Shown: one piece after another, positions 51,778 to 59,540 of the stretch | How the letters are laid out: every line of letters starts with the position of its first letter | How positions within the stretch are numbered: the first letter of the stretch is position 1 | Assembly (NCBI GenBank): GCA_045599005.1 | Contig: JAZRVF010000012.1 | Location: forward strand, 1 to 64,000 | Length of the DNA stretch: 64,000 nt | Origin: Treponema_I sp045599005 | GTDB lineage: Bacteria > Spirochaetota > Spirochaetia > Treponematales > Treponemataceae | Reading direction: 5' to 3' | Notes under the pieces: model-generated | Told to the model about the DNA's origin: nothing | The model's database searches: none | What the model saw: only the letters and a program-made list of their open reading frames with translations | Made by a program: the position numbers and the translations under genes

Positions 51778-51803
51778 TTGCGGCCCCCTACTCTTATCTG
51801 ACT

Positions 51804-51836
51804 AAGAGGCATAAGCCACCTGTTACGGTTACCTTC
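51804..51836 (-). repeat. Leader repeat of the toxin mRNA (inverted copy of 51599-51630)
   Basis: Read on the minus strand this segment runs from GAAGGTAACCG to GGCTTATGCCTCTT, almost the same as the 5' end of the antitoxin RNA. Both can form a 5' stem (AAGG.../...GCCTCTT). Confidence 0.7.
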
Positions 51837-51842
51837 CAGCAA

Positions 51843-51871
51843 ATTATATTTTGCTATGACAGGGAAATCAT
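51843..51871 (-). promoter_or_regulatory. Promoter of the toxin gene
   Basis: On the minus strand a consensus TATAAT (51848-51843) lies 17 bases from a poor -35 (ATGATT). The second palindrome copy covers the -35 region (51870-51887). Confidence 0.55.
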
Positions 51872-51887
51872 TAAGTTAATAGCTTAA
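51870..51887. promoter_or_regulatory. Palindrome, copy 2
   Basis: ATTAAGTTAATAGCTTAA matches the palindrome at 51522-51540 except for one change and a shorter right arm. It overlaps the toxin promoter and ends 5 bases from the XRE gene stop. Confidence 0.6.
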
Positions 51888-51892
51888 AAAAA

Positions 51893-52498
51893 TCAGATTG
51901 AGATGCAAAAATATTTACACAATGCATTTATGACATCATCAGAAGAATTGGCTTTGACAAAGGAGACTGTTTCTTCTGCAATACCATAAACCACATTTTC
52001 ATCGGACACTTCCATTGTGTCCTGCATTTCATCCTTCAGAAAAATCAGATCATCAATTTTGACATCATAAAATTTTGCCAGCACAACCAGATTGTCAATC
52101 CGTGGAAGATTCTTCATCTCTGGGTTTTCCCAGTTGTAGATTGACTGGGGATTTGTCATATTGAACAGGGTCTGCAGCCGGGAAATCTTGACTTTACGGT
52201 CCTCACGCAGCTGCCGTAAGTTTAAAGAAGTTTTTTCGATATCAATAACTGGAATTTTCATGTCATAAAGGTAGGAAATAATGGAAAGAAAGTCCATCAA
52301 AAACAGATCGGCCGGATGAACTTCAAGCGCCGCCAGTCTGATGATCATGTCAAATGAAGGTTTTGATTTTTCTGCCTCAATCTGTCCGATCATTCCATCA
52401 GTACAATCAGCCTGAATTGCCAGATCTCTTTGTGAGAAATTTCGCTCTCTTCTGTAATATCCCGAAAAAATCTTCCATGTGCTTAGTCTAATTTTCAC
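51893..52498 (-). CDS. XRE-family regulator with two HTH domains
   Basis: The product of about 201 residues contains two helix-turn-helix units in tandem: YYRRERNFSQRDLAIQADCT...MIGQIEAEKSKPSF (about 15-70) and LRQLREDRKVKISRLQTLF...IYNWENPEMKNLPRID (about 95-150). GTG 52498 is chosen since it just precedes the first HTH; neither it nor an internal ATG at 52261 has a good ribosome site. It is divergent, 24 bases apart, from a decayed type II methylase, so it may be an orphaned controller of that restriction-modification system, or the regulator of the adjacent toxin promoter. Confidence 0.65.
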   Translation of the reverse strand: MKIRLSTWKIFSGYYRRERNFSQRDLAIQADCTDGMIGQIEAEKSKPSFDMIIRLAALEVHPADLFLMDFLSIISYLYDMKIPVIDIEKTSLNLRQLREDRKVKISRLQTLFNMTNPQSIYNWENPEMKNLPRIDNLVVLAKFYDVKIDDLIFLKDEMQDTMEVSDENVVYGIAEETVSFVKANSSDDVINALCKYFCISI

Positions 52499-52522
52499 AA
52501 AGTCAAAGTGAGTGTTCCAGGG

Positions 52523-53106
52523 ATGAGTAATGATCTGCCACTTAGAGAAGAAGTTAAAAAAAGAGTTGCAAGAGATTTTTTCAGTAAGTCTGATACAATC
52601 CATATTCTGGGCAATGTTGATTTCTGCGTTTCCACTCCTGATTGTCTGGGGTTGATGACTGATTCAGATATCCAGAGCCTTCTCTGGGCGGAATGAAGTG
52701 ATGCCTGACATTGCAATCAACTGGGAGCAGGCGAAAAATAATAAACATTTTCTGCGGCGATTTTTTTCTTGCGGATCTGATCAATGACACTTCACGGACT
52801 TTATATGAAAAACTTGATGTTGTTTTCAATGCCGGAAAATACAGATTTCAGTGGGAAATTGACAGAATGCTGGGAACTGAGATGGCAAGGACAACCCAGC
52901 TGAAAAGTGTGAAGAATCACAAGGCCTTCTGGAACAAATATGAGCGTCCGCCAAAAGAAGAGCACTGGCAATGGTTCATTGAGCGGAAAGATCTGCTGGT
53001 TCCTCAGGATGTTCGCGAACGTAAAGGAAGTTTTTTTACACCGCAAAAACCTTATGCGGAAGCAGGGAATATAAAGCAATTAAATGGAACTGGGGAAAGC
53101 AAGTAA
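52523..53106 (+). pseudogene. Decayed type II (Eco57I/type IIG-like) DNA methylase N-terminal remnant
   Basis: The first frame (MSNDLPLREEVKKRVARDFF, HILGNVDFCVSTPD, LLWAE then stop at 52696) looks like the start of a type II restriction/methylase. After a deletion and a frameshift near 52740-52755 a second frame continues with GDFFLADLINDTSRTLYEKL, EEHWQWFIERKDLLVPQDVR and RERKGSFFTPQ, the segment that normally leads into the methylase core. It then ends at 53106 before any NPPY motif. It is therefore non-functional. It lies divergent from the XRE gene. Confidence 0.65.
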
Positions 53107-53196
53107 TGAATTGTATGCACAATTTTTTATTCGTATATATTGTGAAATTCATGGTTGTGCAGTTGCTGATTATGAAATGACTGCATAACGCCCTTT

Positions 53197-53598
53197 CTAT
53201 TCCGTCCAATCTTCCACACGTAAATCCTCAATACGGGAAAATTCTTTTGTGTTGTGGGTAACGAGGGTTCCGTTTTCTGCGAGAACTGTGGCGGCGATGA
53301 GCAGATCATTGGGGCCCACCGGAGTTCCTTTTTCCGTGAGCGAGTGGCGGATCAATCCGTAATGATAAGCGGCGTCGCTGTCAAAATCTTTTATGTCAAA
53401 AGGTTCAAGAAACTGCATGTAGGGAATGATGATTCTTTCGTATCTGCCGGAGTTTCTTGCACCGAATTCAAGTTCGGCTTTTACCACAGAAGGAATGACA
53501 ATGGATTGTGCCGGAACTTTTTTCAAGTGGCCGATTATTTCCGGGTATTTTCCTTTTATGATGTACGAGATTATGTTGGTGTCCAGAAAATATTTCAT
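53197..53598 (-). CDS. vapC: VapC-type PIN-domain toxin
   Basis: The 133-residue RNase-type toxin has the PIN acidic residues in MKYFLDTNIISYIIKG, VVKAELEFGA and GPNDLLIAATVLAENGTLVTHNTKEF. ATG 53598 overlaps the antitoxin stop by four bases (ATGA). PIN toxins commonly cleave initiator tRNA or rRNA. It differs from the PIN toxin at 45884 and is paired with a different antitoxin family. Confidence 0.88.
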   Translation of the reverse strand: MKYFLDTNIISYIIKGKYPEIIGHLKKVPAQSIVIPSVVKAELEFGARNSGRYERIIIPYMQFLEPFDIKDFDSDAAYHYGLIRHSLTEKGTPVGPNDLLIAATVLAENGTLVTHNTKEFSRIEDLRVEDWTE

Positions 53599-53900
53599 AA
53601 AGGCTGCCGTTCTGTATCAAGATCAAAACTGAGTTCTTCAGGTTCCTCAATTTCCAAGTCAGGGACTGCTCCAAACAGATCAAAGAATCCGGCAGGATAA
53701 GTTGAACTCATATCCGGAATCCTGGCGGAAACGATTTTTGAATCAAGGGAGCAGGGAAAACGGTTTTCTTTTACGGCCTGATGAAGAAACATATCAATTG
53801 CGGAAGAAAGGCTCATTCCAAGGGAATTGAAAAGGGATTCTGCCTTGTTTTTAATTTCCGGTGTTGTTCGGAAAGCAACTGTCATTGTTTTATTTACCAT
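53595..53900 (-). CDS. RelB/DinJ-family antitoxin
   Basis: The 101-residue protein begins MVNKTMTVAFRTTPEIKNKAES and continues LFNSLGMSLSSAIDMFLHQAV, the RelB/DinJ ribbon-helix-helix. The acidic C-terminus (PDLEIEEPEELSFDLD) should wrap the toxin. ATG 53900 has AAGGAGG at 6 bases. DinJ-type antitoxins usually pair with RelE-fold toxins; here the partner is a PIN protein. Confidence 0.82.
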   Translation of the reverse strand: MVNKTMTVAFRTTPEIKNKAESLFNSLGMSLSSAIDMFLHQAVKENRFPCSLDSKIVSARIPDMSSTYPAGFFDLFGAVPDLEIEEPEELSFDLDTERQPL

Positions 53901-53924
53901 AAGCAACCTCCTTACTCTGTTTGC

Positions 53925-53953
53925 ATTGTATATCTTTGTATATCTTTTGTAAA
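53925..53953 (-). promoter_or_regulatory. Promoter of the RelB-VapC operon
   Basis: On the minus strand TTTACA, a 17-base spacer and TACAAT. The spacer is two direct copies of a 10-base AAAGATATAC-type unit, a possible antitoxin binding site. Confidence 0.6.
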
Positions 53954-54039
53954 CTTTAGTTTTGCACAAAGTCCATACCTCACCCGCAGAACTCCCTGAC
54001 ATTCGAGTTGGCAACAATGCGCACGGCCAAAACTCGCAA

Positions 54040-54175
54040 GATATTACGTGTGCGGAGCGGCTTAGGAATTGGAGGGGCCGCGAAGCGGTTCCGTAGCGCA
54101 GCGGAGGAATGGAGGTAGCGAAGCGAACGGAACCCCGGAAAGTCCGACGGTTGCCTGCAACCGTAAGCCCCTGAT
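54040..54175. repeat. GC-rich intergenic repeat element
   Basis: The stretch contains GGTTCCGT/ACGGAACC arms (54087-54094 and 54127-54134), several GCGAAGCG units and an 18-base perfect palindrome, ACGGTTGC-CT-GCAACCGT (54147-54164). It has no reading frame with protein character. It resembles dispersed non-coding repeats. Confidence 0.5.
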
Positions 54176-54212
54176 TTTCTCCTGAAAAACAAAAAAAAAT
54201 GTGGAAAAAGTA

Positions 54213-54256
54213 TTGCGCTTTCTGGTTTGATTGTATACAATCTAATTGTAAGCAAT
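54213..54256 (+). promoter_or_regulatory. Promoter and operator of gpx-flavodoxin operon
   Basis: TTGCGC (54213-54218), a 17-base spacer and TACAAT (54236-54241). The perfect palindrome GATTGTATACAATC (54229-54242) covers the -10, and ATTGTAAGCAAT (54245-54256) follows. TTGTATACAA-type sites are typical of MarR- or GntR-family repressors; none is encoded next to it. Confidence 0.65.
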
Positions 54257-54329
54257 CTTACAAACCCGGAATTGTCCGAACCCACACTTACATGCCCGCT
54301 GCTGACGCGGAGTTTTACAGGAGTTACAC

Positions 54330-54869
54330 ATGAACGCATTTGATTTCACAGTCAAGACACAGGATGGAAAAGAGACAGCACTTTCTGACTACAGAGGAAA
54401 GGTTCTGCTGATCGTGAACACAGCTACAGCCTGCGGTTTTACACCTCAGTATGACGAACTTCAGGATCTTTACGAGGAACTGAAGGACCAGGGACTTGAA
54501 ATTCTTGACTTTCCGTGCAATCAGTTCGGTGCACAGGCTCCCGGTTCTGACGAGGAGATCTTTGATTTCTGCTCAAGCCGCTATGGAATCACATTCCCGC
54601 AGTTCTCAAAGATTGACGTGAACGGAGACAATGCCGCTCCCCTTTACAGATGGCTCACGGAAAACACAAAGTTTGCCGGATTCCAGGGTCCCGCAGAAGA
54701 GGTTCTCAATCCGATAGTTGAAGGAATGGACAAGGATTTCAGGAACAACGGCAAGATCAAATGGAACTTCACAAAGTTCGTGATCACAAGAGCTGGCGAG
54801 ATTGCAGGCCGTTTTGAGCCCACTGCAGAGATCAGTTCCGTGAAGGCAAAGATTAAAGAGGTGCTCTGA
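54330..54869 (+). CDS. Glutathione peroxidase-family thiol peroxidase
   Basis: The 179-residue protein reduces hydroperoxides. The peroxidatic residue is Cys35 in VNTATACGFTPQY (a Cys, not selenocysteine), with LDFPCNQFGAQ and KWNFTKFVI completing the Cys-Gln-Trp site. Most bacterial members use thioredoxin. ATG 54330 follows GGAGT. It overlaps the flavodoxin gene by one base and shares a promoter covered by a palindrome, so it is probably induced by stress. Confidence 0.92.
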   Translation: MNAFDFTVKTQDGKETALSDYRGKVLLIVNTATACGFTPQYDELQDLYEELKDQGLEILDFPCNQFGAQAPGSDEEIFDFCSSRYGITFPQFSKIDVNGDNAAPLYRWLTENTKFAGFQGPAEEVLNPIVEGMDKDFRNNGKIKWNFTKFVITRAGEIAGRFEPTAEISSVKAKIKEVL

Positions 54870-55276
54870 TGACTGTTGCCGTAAGATATTTTTCCCGCTC
54901 AGGAAACACGAGAAAAGTTGCGGAAGCCATTGCCGAGGCTGTCGGAGTGAAGGCGGAGACCACAGAGGTTCCTCTTGACGGGAAAACTGACCTGCTGTTT
55001 CTGGGAAGCGCGGTTTATGCTGCGGGAGTTGATCCTGCCATAAATGCTTTCATTGAGAGCAATGCGGAAAAAATCGGGAAGATCGCCAACTTCAGCACAG
55101 CGGCCGTCATTTCCTCCACTTTCAAGCAGGTGAAGAAGATCGCGGATGAAAACAATGTGACCATGCTGGACAAGGAATTCCACTGCCGCGGAAAATTCAC
55201 TGTGATGCACGCGAACCGCCCCAACGAGAAATATCTGGCCGCCGCGAAGGAATTTGCCGCAAGCCTGATCAAATAA
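54869..55276 (+). CDS. Flavodoxin-family protein
   Basis: The 135-residue product begins MTVAVRYFSRSGNTRKVAEAI, where SRSGNT is the FMN phosphate loop, and has LFLGSAVYAAGVDPAINAF as the next flavin loop. It is a small electron carrier, possibly feeding electrons to peroxide reduction by the upstream Gpx. It starts within the gpx stop (TGATG). Confidence 0.85.
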   Translation: MTVAVRYFSRSGNTRKVAEAIAEAVGVKAETTEVPLDGKTDLLFLGSAVYAAGVDPAINAFIESNAEKIGKIANFSTAAVISSTFKQVKKIADENNVTMLDKEFHCRGKFTVMHANRPNEKYLAAAKEFAASLIK

Positions 55277-55317
55277 CCACGGAAAGCCCGCTTGCCGGAA
55301 AAGCAGAAGAATTCCCG

Positions 55318-55349
55318 CTCCAGACTTTCTGGGGTCGGAGATTTTTTTT
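55318..55349 (+). terminator. Terminator of the gpx-flavodoxin operon
   Basis: CTCC-A-GAC (55318-55325) pairs with GTCGGAG (55334-55340), one bulged A, followed by eight T residues (55342-55349). Confidence 0.7.
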
Positions 55350-55350
55350 G

Positions 55351-55454
55351 AGGGGAAAAGCCTTTCCCCTGGTCGGCACCGTCCAGCCCTTCCAGGCCGG
55401 ACCGTTGCCTCCACACCCCATTCCAGCGGGCCTCAAACGCCGGCCCGCAACGCC
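55351..55454. repeat. Dispersed repeat, intergenic copy
   Basis: AGGGGAAA/TTTCCCCT arms (55351-55370) and the block at 55414-55454 match the copy inside the start of pstA (28107-28189) in the same relative order. No gene lies in 55277-55518. Confidence 0.65.
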
Positions 55455-55518
55455 CGGCTGCTCAGTTTGCGGGTGCTGTGGCGGTGAGTGGTAATATCCA
55501 AATAATCAAGAAAAACTG

Positions 55519-56604
55519 TTAAGATTTGCAAATAGCGGAACTTTCATGACGCAAACCTAAATTAAAGAATGCAATTCCTCCCCCAATAATTAATGCAACG
55601 ACAACATTCAAATAAATATTCTCAATGAAGATAAATGTTGGTATGAAGAAAATTATTGAAAAAACCAAAAATCTTGATGTAAAAATATAAAAATCACTAT
55701 TAAATTTATCCTTTTTATTCACAATGAACGGGAAAAATTTATTCACAATTAATATTACCGGAATTGTATCAAGCGTTATGATGACCAGCAGAACCAAATT
55801 AATCAAATAACTTTCTGCAAGTTCAGGGAAATAAAGCCTGAAGAAATTTATCTGATAAAGAGGAACAGTCAAGTACAGCAAAGTATTCTTACCCATAAAA
55901 TTAATCAATTTTATGTTTGGCAGTTTTACGATAATCAAAATTATAAAAAGAGAGTAACAAATTGCTGTTACATAAAACAATACAAAGTGATTTCCATAAG
56001 AATTTCCATGTAATGAAATTCTGTGATTGAGAATATGAGAAATTGACCCTCCAATGAACAGCAGAATACAACTTATTACATATTGCTTTTTACTGAGTTT
56101 ATCAAATTCTGAAATCTTCGTTTTAATGATATTTCCAACAAACATGAATAATACACTGCACAATGCTGCATCAAAATGCCATGGTCTTACATTTTCTTTG
56201 TCCAAATAAGCAATCACTCCTAATAACAAGGATGCAAAAAAAATCTGCTTATTATCATCAAATATTTTTATTAAGAAAATCAAAATAACATGGCATAAAA
56301 ATAAAGTTGTCATAAACCAAGTCCAACCGGATATCATTTTTATGAATAAGTCATTTGAGTACAAAACCCCAAAAAGAGTTTCAACAATCGGTACATCGGA
56401 ACCACTTTGAGTAATGTATAACTGCCAGATTGGAAATGAAATTAAGTTCAAGTAAAAATATGGAATCAGATAGCTTTTTGTAAGTTTTATGATTAATTCA
56501 GAAAACTTTGATTCTTTGATTTTGCTAAAATTCATGGTCATGCCGGAAACAATCCATTCTATCCTATTATTTGTCTTTAATTCACAATTTGATGATTTTT
56601 CCAC
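55519..56604 (-). CDS. Acyltransferase_3-like membrane protein, probably missing its N-terminal catalytic segment
   Basis: This AT-rich gene encodes about 361 residues with eight or nine hydrophobic helices (ISGWTWFMTTLFLCHVILIF, VRPWHFDAALCSVLFMFVGN) and fits the acyltransferase-3 family that acylates surface sugars. The usual start, RIEWIDxAKG...GH...FFFISG, is cut short: RIEWI is joined straight to VSGMTMNF, so the first two helices and the conserved His seem deleted in frame. I start at GTG 56604 behind GGAGT. Base composition differs sharply from neighbours, which suggests transfer. Probably inactive. Confidence 0.6.
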   Translation of the reverse strand: MEKSSNCELKTNNRIEWIVSGMTMNFSKIKESKFSELIIKLTKSYLIPYFYLNLISFPIWQLYITQSGSDVPIVETLFGVLYSNDLFIKMISGWTWFMTTLFLCHVILIFLIKIFDDNKQIFFASLLLGVIAYLDKENVRPWHFDAALCSVLFMFVGNIIKTKISEFDKLSKKQYVISCILLFIGGSISHILNHRISLHGNSYGNHFVLFYVTAICYSLFIILIIVKLPNIKLINFMGKNTLLYLTVPLYQINFFRLYFPELAESYLINLVLLVIITLDTIPVILIVNKFFPFIVNKKDKFNSDFYIFTSRFLVFSIIFFIPTFIFIENIYLNVVVALIIGGGIAFFNLGLRHESSAICKS

Positions 56605-57009
56605 AATTACTCCAAAATTTGACAAAATTCAAAGAGAATTTTTATCATTTAGGTCTAATCTGATAATGGCTTTGAGTATGGCACCGGTTTTGTAAATCGG
56701 TTTGTCATAACTTCTGAACTCTGAAGTGTTGTCAGTTTATGCAGCCCGCACAAACACCGGCACAACTGTACCAAACACGACTATGTAATCCCGGCGAACA
56801 ATCGTGTCATCCGGAGCAATGTAAACGAACCGCTGAAATTGCACGTTTTCGTTTACCGGGAGTTTCCGGAAGGATCTGTTCCGCAACTGCAACCGAAGTT
56901 TTCACACGAAAACGGAATTTTCTTCATGGCAATAATCCGGGTGCTGCATTATAATTAGCCGAATCAACGGACTTTCTGTTCCGAATCGTTATCTGAAAGG
57001 ATTTTTCAC
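56605..57009. other. Intergenic region upstream of GH3
   Basis: It contains a 9-base inverted repeat GTAAACGAA/TTCGTTTAC (56821-56829 and 56848-56856) and a TATAAT at 56950-56955 that may be the -10 for the GH3 gene. No reading frame of protein character is seen. Confidence 0.4.
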
Positions 57010-59460
57010 ATGTCAAACAAATGGTTCCGCCATAAATACCAGCCCTGTCTCCCGCTTGGCGAGGACGGCGCAAGGATTTCGTGCTCAAAAGCACATATCG
57101 AACTTTCCAGAAAAATTGCACGGGAAGGAATTGTCCTGCTCAAGAATGATTCAGGACTTCTGCCGATGAACAGCAGCAAGAAAGACAGCAGGATTGTCCT
57201 TCTTGGAAAAGCTTCAGAAGAATACATCAAAGGCGGCGGCGGAAGCGGTGATGTGTACACAAAATACGTGCGCACCCTTTACGAAGCTTTCTCCGAAAAA
57301 TCCGCTTCAGGGGAAATCGGGCTTTACACCGGGCTCCATGATTTCTACAGTGCGGAAGTCTCCAGACAGCACGAAGCAGGAACCGCACCGGGAATGACAC
57401 GGGAACCTGTGCTCTCAGAAGAACAGCTTAGAGCCGCCGCAGAGTTTACGGACACTGCAGTGGTCACCATCTGCCGTTTCTCTGGTGAAGGCTGGGACCG
57501 TTACTGCGATCTTGGCAAGGAAATCCACACGGAAGCCATGGAATCAAATCCCTGGGTCAACGAAAGTTCTCTTGAGGAAGCCGGTGAAGTGGTGTTCCAG
57601 AAAGGCGATTTTTATCTTTCAGACGAAGAGGCTGCAATGGTTGCGGCTGCAAAGAAATATTTCAGGCACATTGCTGTCCTGCTGAATGTGGGCGGAATGG
57701 TGGACACGGAGTGGTTCAAGGATGACCCGCAGATTGAAAGCGTTCTGTACATCGGACAGGGCGGGCTTGAAGGCGCCTGTGCCGCTGCGGACATTTTCTG
57801 CGGAACTGAAAGTCCAAGCGGAAAACTTACTGACACATTCGCAAAGGATCTTACAGATTATCCTTCCACCGACACCTTCCACGATTACAAGGACAGTGTG
57901 GAATATGTGGAAGACATTTTTGTGGGTTACCGTTACTTCAGCACTGTTCCCGGAAAGATGGAGCGTGTGAATTATCCCTTCGGATTCGGTCTGAGTTACA
58001 CAACTTTCTCAATCCAGAGCAGAGACGTGAAAGTGGTTGAGAACGGAGTGTGCATCACTGTGTGTGTCAGAAACACGGGAAAAACCAGCGGTAAAGAAGT
58101 CGTGCAGGTCTACGCTTCCGCGCCCAAGGGACTCCTTGAGAAACCGGCCCTGGAACTGGTCGCATTCAGAAAAACTCCTCTTCTTGCCCCCGGCGAATCC
58201 TGTGATCTTGAACTTTATTTTGATTTTTCCCGCATGGCAAGCTACGATGACGAAGGTGTGGTGGCAAAATCAGCATGGGTCATGGAGAAAGGCGAATACA
58301 GGATTTTCGTCGGCAATTCTTCGGTAAATCTTACTGAGGAGAAACCGTTCATTCTGGAGGAGACAAAAATCCTTCAGCAGCTGACGGAGAAACTTGCTCC
58401 CAGAAAACTCAGCCGCCGTATGACTGCGGACGGATCTTTCAGAAAGCTTGAGACATCTGACTACCAGTCATGGGATCGCCCTGAAATCTTCAGGACACCG
58501 GAAAGCCTTGAGGCACTTACCCCCAGAGTCCGTTCCGAGAACCACGCCTATGTCTTTGACCAGTGGAAAAATCCCCGCCCTACCCTGATGAATGTGGCGG
58601 AAGGAAAAATCAGTCTTGATGATTTTGTGGATCTGCTTTCAAAAGAAGACTGGGCCTGGATTCTGGGAGGTCAGCCCCTTACAGGAGTCGGAAACACTTT
58701 CGGCATGGGAAACAATCCCAGATTCCAGATTCCGAACATCATGACCGCGGACGGGCCTGCCGGAATGCGCATTGCCCCGGAATGCGGTGTCTATACAACT
58801 GCCTGGCCCTGTGCCACCACAATCGCTTCCTCATGGAACCTTGATCATGCAAAGGCTTACGGGGAGGCTGTGGCGAAAGAAGTGAAGGAAAACAACGCGG
58901 GAATCTGGCTCGCTCCGGGAATGAACATCCACAGGAGTCCTCTCTGCGGAAGAAACTTTGAGTATTATTCAGAGGATCCCTTTATCACAGGCTCAATGGC
59001 GGCGGCAGTGGTAAAAGGTGTCCAGTCACAGGGAATCGCAGCCACACCCAAGCACTTTGCATTCAACAACAAGGAGACAAACCGCAAGAACAGCGATTCT
59101 ATCGTAAGTGAGCGGGCTGCACGGGAAATCTATCTGCGCGGATTTGAGCAGTGCGTGAAGGAAGCGGATCCCTGGGTGATCATGAGTGCGTACAACATTG
59201 TGAACGGCACCCACACTTCGGAAAACCGGAAACTCCTTACAGACATTCTCCGCGGTGAATGGGGCTACCAAGGTCTTGTATGCACTGACTGGTGGACCCG
59301 CGGTGAACACTGGCGCGAGGTTGCGGCGGGAAACGACGTCAAGATGGCTGCAGGCTTCCCCGATGAGCTGCTTGCCGCAATGGAGGACGGACGGCTTTCC
59401 GAAACTGATGTGAAAACCAGTGTAAAGCGCGTCCTCCAGATGATTCTGAAACTGGACTGA
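57010..59460 (+). CDS. Glycoside hydrolase family 3 (beta-glucosidase-type), reversed domain order
   Basis: The 816-residue enzyme trims beta-linked sugars from oligosaccharides. Its domains are in the reverse of the common order: the alpha/beta sandwich comes first (AREGIVLLKNDSGLLPM at about 37, GGGGSGDVYTKYVRTL), then a fibronectin-like domain (GLSYTTFSIQ), and the TIM-barrel comes last, with ATPKHFAFNNKETNR and nucleophile D760 in LVCTDWWTRG. Such reversed GH3 enzymes are known in rumen bacteria. There is no signal peptide, so it is cytoplasmic. ATG 57010 follows AAAGGA. Exact substrate is unknown. Confidence 0.9.
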   Translation: MSNKWFRHKYQPCLPLGEDGARISCSKAHIELSRKIAREGIVLLKNDSGLLPMNSSKKDSRIVLLGKASEEYIKGGGGSGDVYTKYVRTLYEAFSEKSASGEIGLYTGLHDFYSAEVSRQHEAGTAPGMTREPVLSEEQLRAAAEFTDTAVVTICRFSGEGWDRYCDLGKEIHTEAMESNPWVNESSLEEAGEVVFQKGDFYLSDEEAAMVAAAKKYFRHIAVLLNVGGMVDTEWFKDDPQIESVLYIGQGGLEGACAAADIFCGTESPSGKLTDTFAKDLTDYPSTDTFHDYKDSVEYVEDIFVGYRYFSTVPGKMERVNYPFGFGLSYTTFSIQSRDVKVVENGVCITVCVRNTGKTSGKEVVQVYASAPKGLLEKPALELVAFRKTPLLAPGESCDLELYFDFSRMASYDDEGVVAKSAWVMEKGEYRIFVGNSSVNLTEEKPFILEETKILQQLTEKLAPRKLSRRMTADGSFRKLETSDYQSWDRPEIFRTPESLEALTPRVRSENHAYVFDQWKNPRPTLMNVAEGKISLDDFVDLLSKEDWAWILGGQPLTGVGNTFGMGNNPRFQIPNIMTADGPAGMRIAPECGVYTTAWPCATTIASSWNLDHAKAYGEAVAKEVKENNAGIWLAPGMNIHRSPLCGRNFEYYSEDPFITGSMAAAVVKGVQSQGIAATPKHFAFNNKETNRKNSDSIVSERAAREIYLRGFEQCVKEADPWVIMSAYNIVNGTHTSENRKLLTDILRGEWGYQGLVCTDWWTRGEHWREVAAGNDVKMAAGFPDELLAAMEDGRLSETDVKTSVKRVLQMILKLD

Positions 59461-59516
59461 GCCGGGCGCACTGTGCCGTGAAAGACACAGTGCAGAATAC
59501 GGGCTCCCTTTTTTTT
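59459..59516 (+). terminator. Terminator of GH3 gene
   Basis: GAGCC/GGCTC outer arms and GCACTGTG/CACAGTGC inner arms (59468-59475 and 59486-59493) precede a run of eight T residues. Confidence 0.75.
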
Positions 59517-59540
59517 ACGGAAGCCCGGAACTTCTGTGTC

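Noticed and set aside
53106..53180. 24-codon hydrophobic peptide overlapping the methylase remnant end
   Set aside because: It starts in the TAATG overlap and is hydrophobic, but it has no partner RNA, no own promoter and lies in decaying DNA; chance is more likely.
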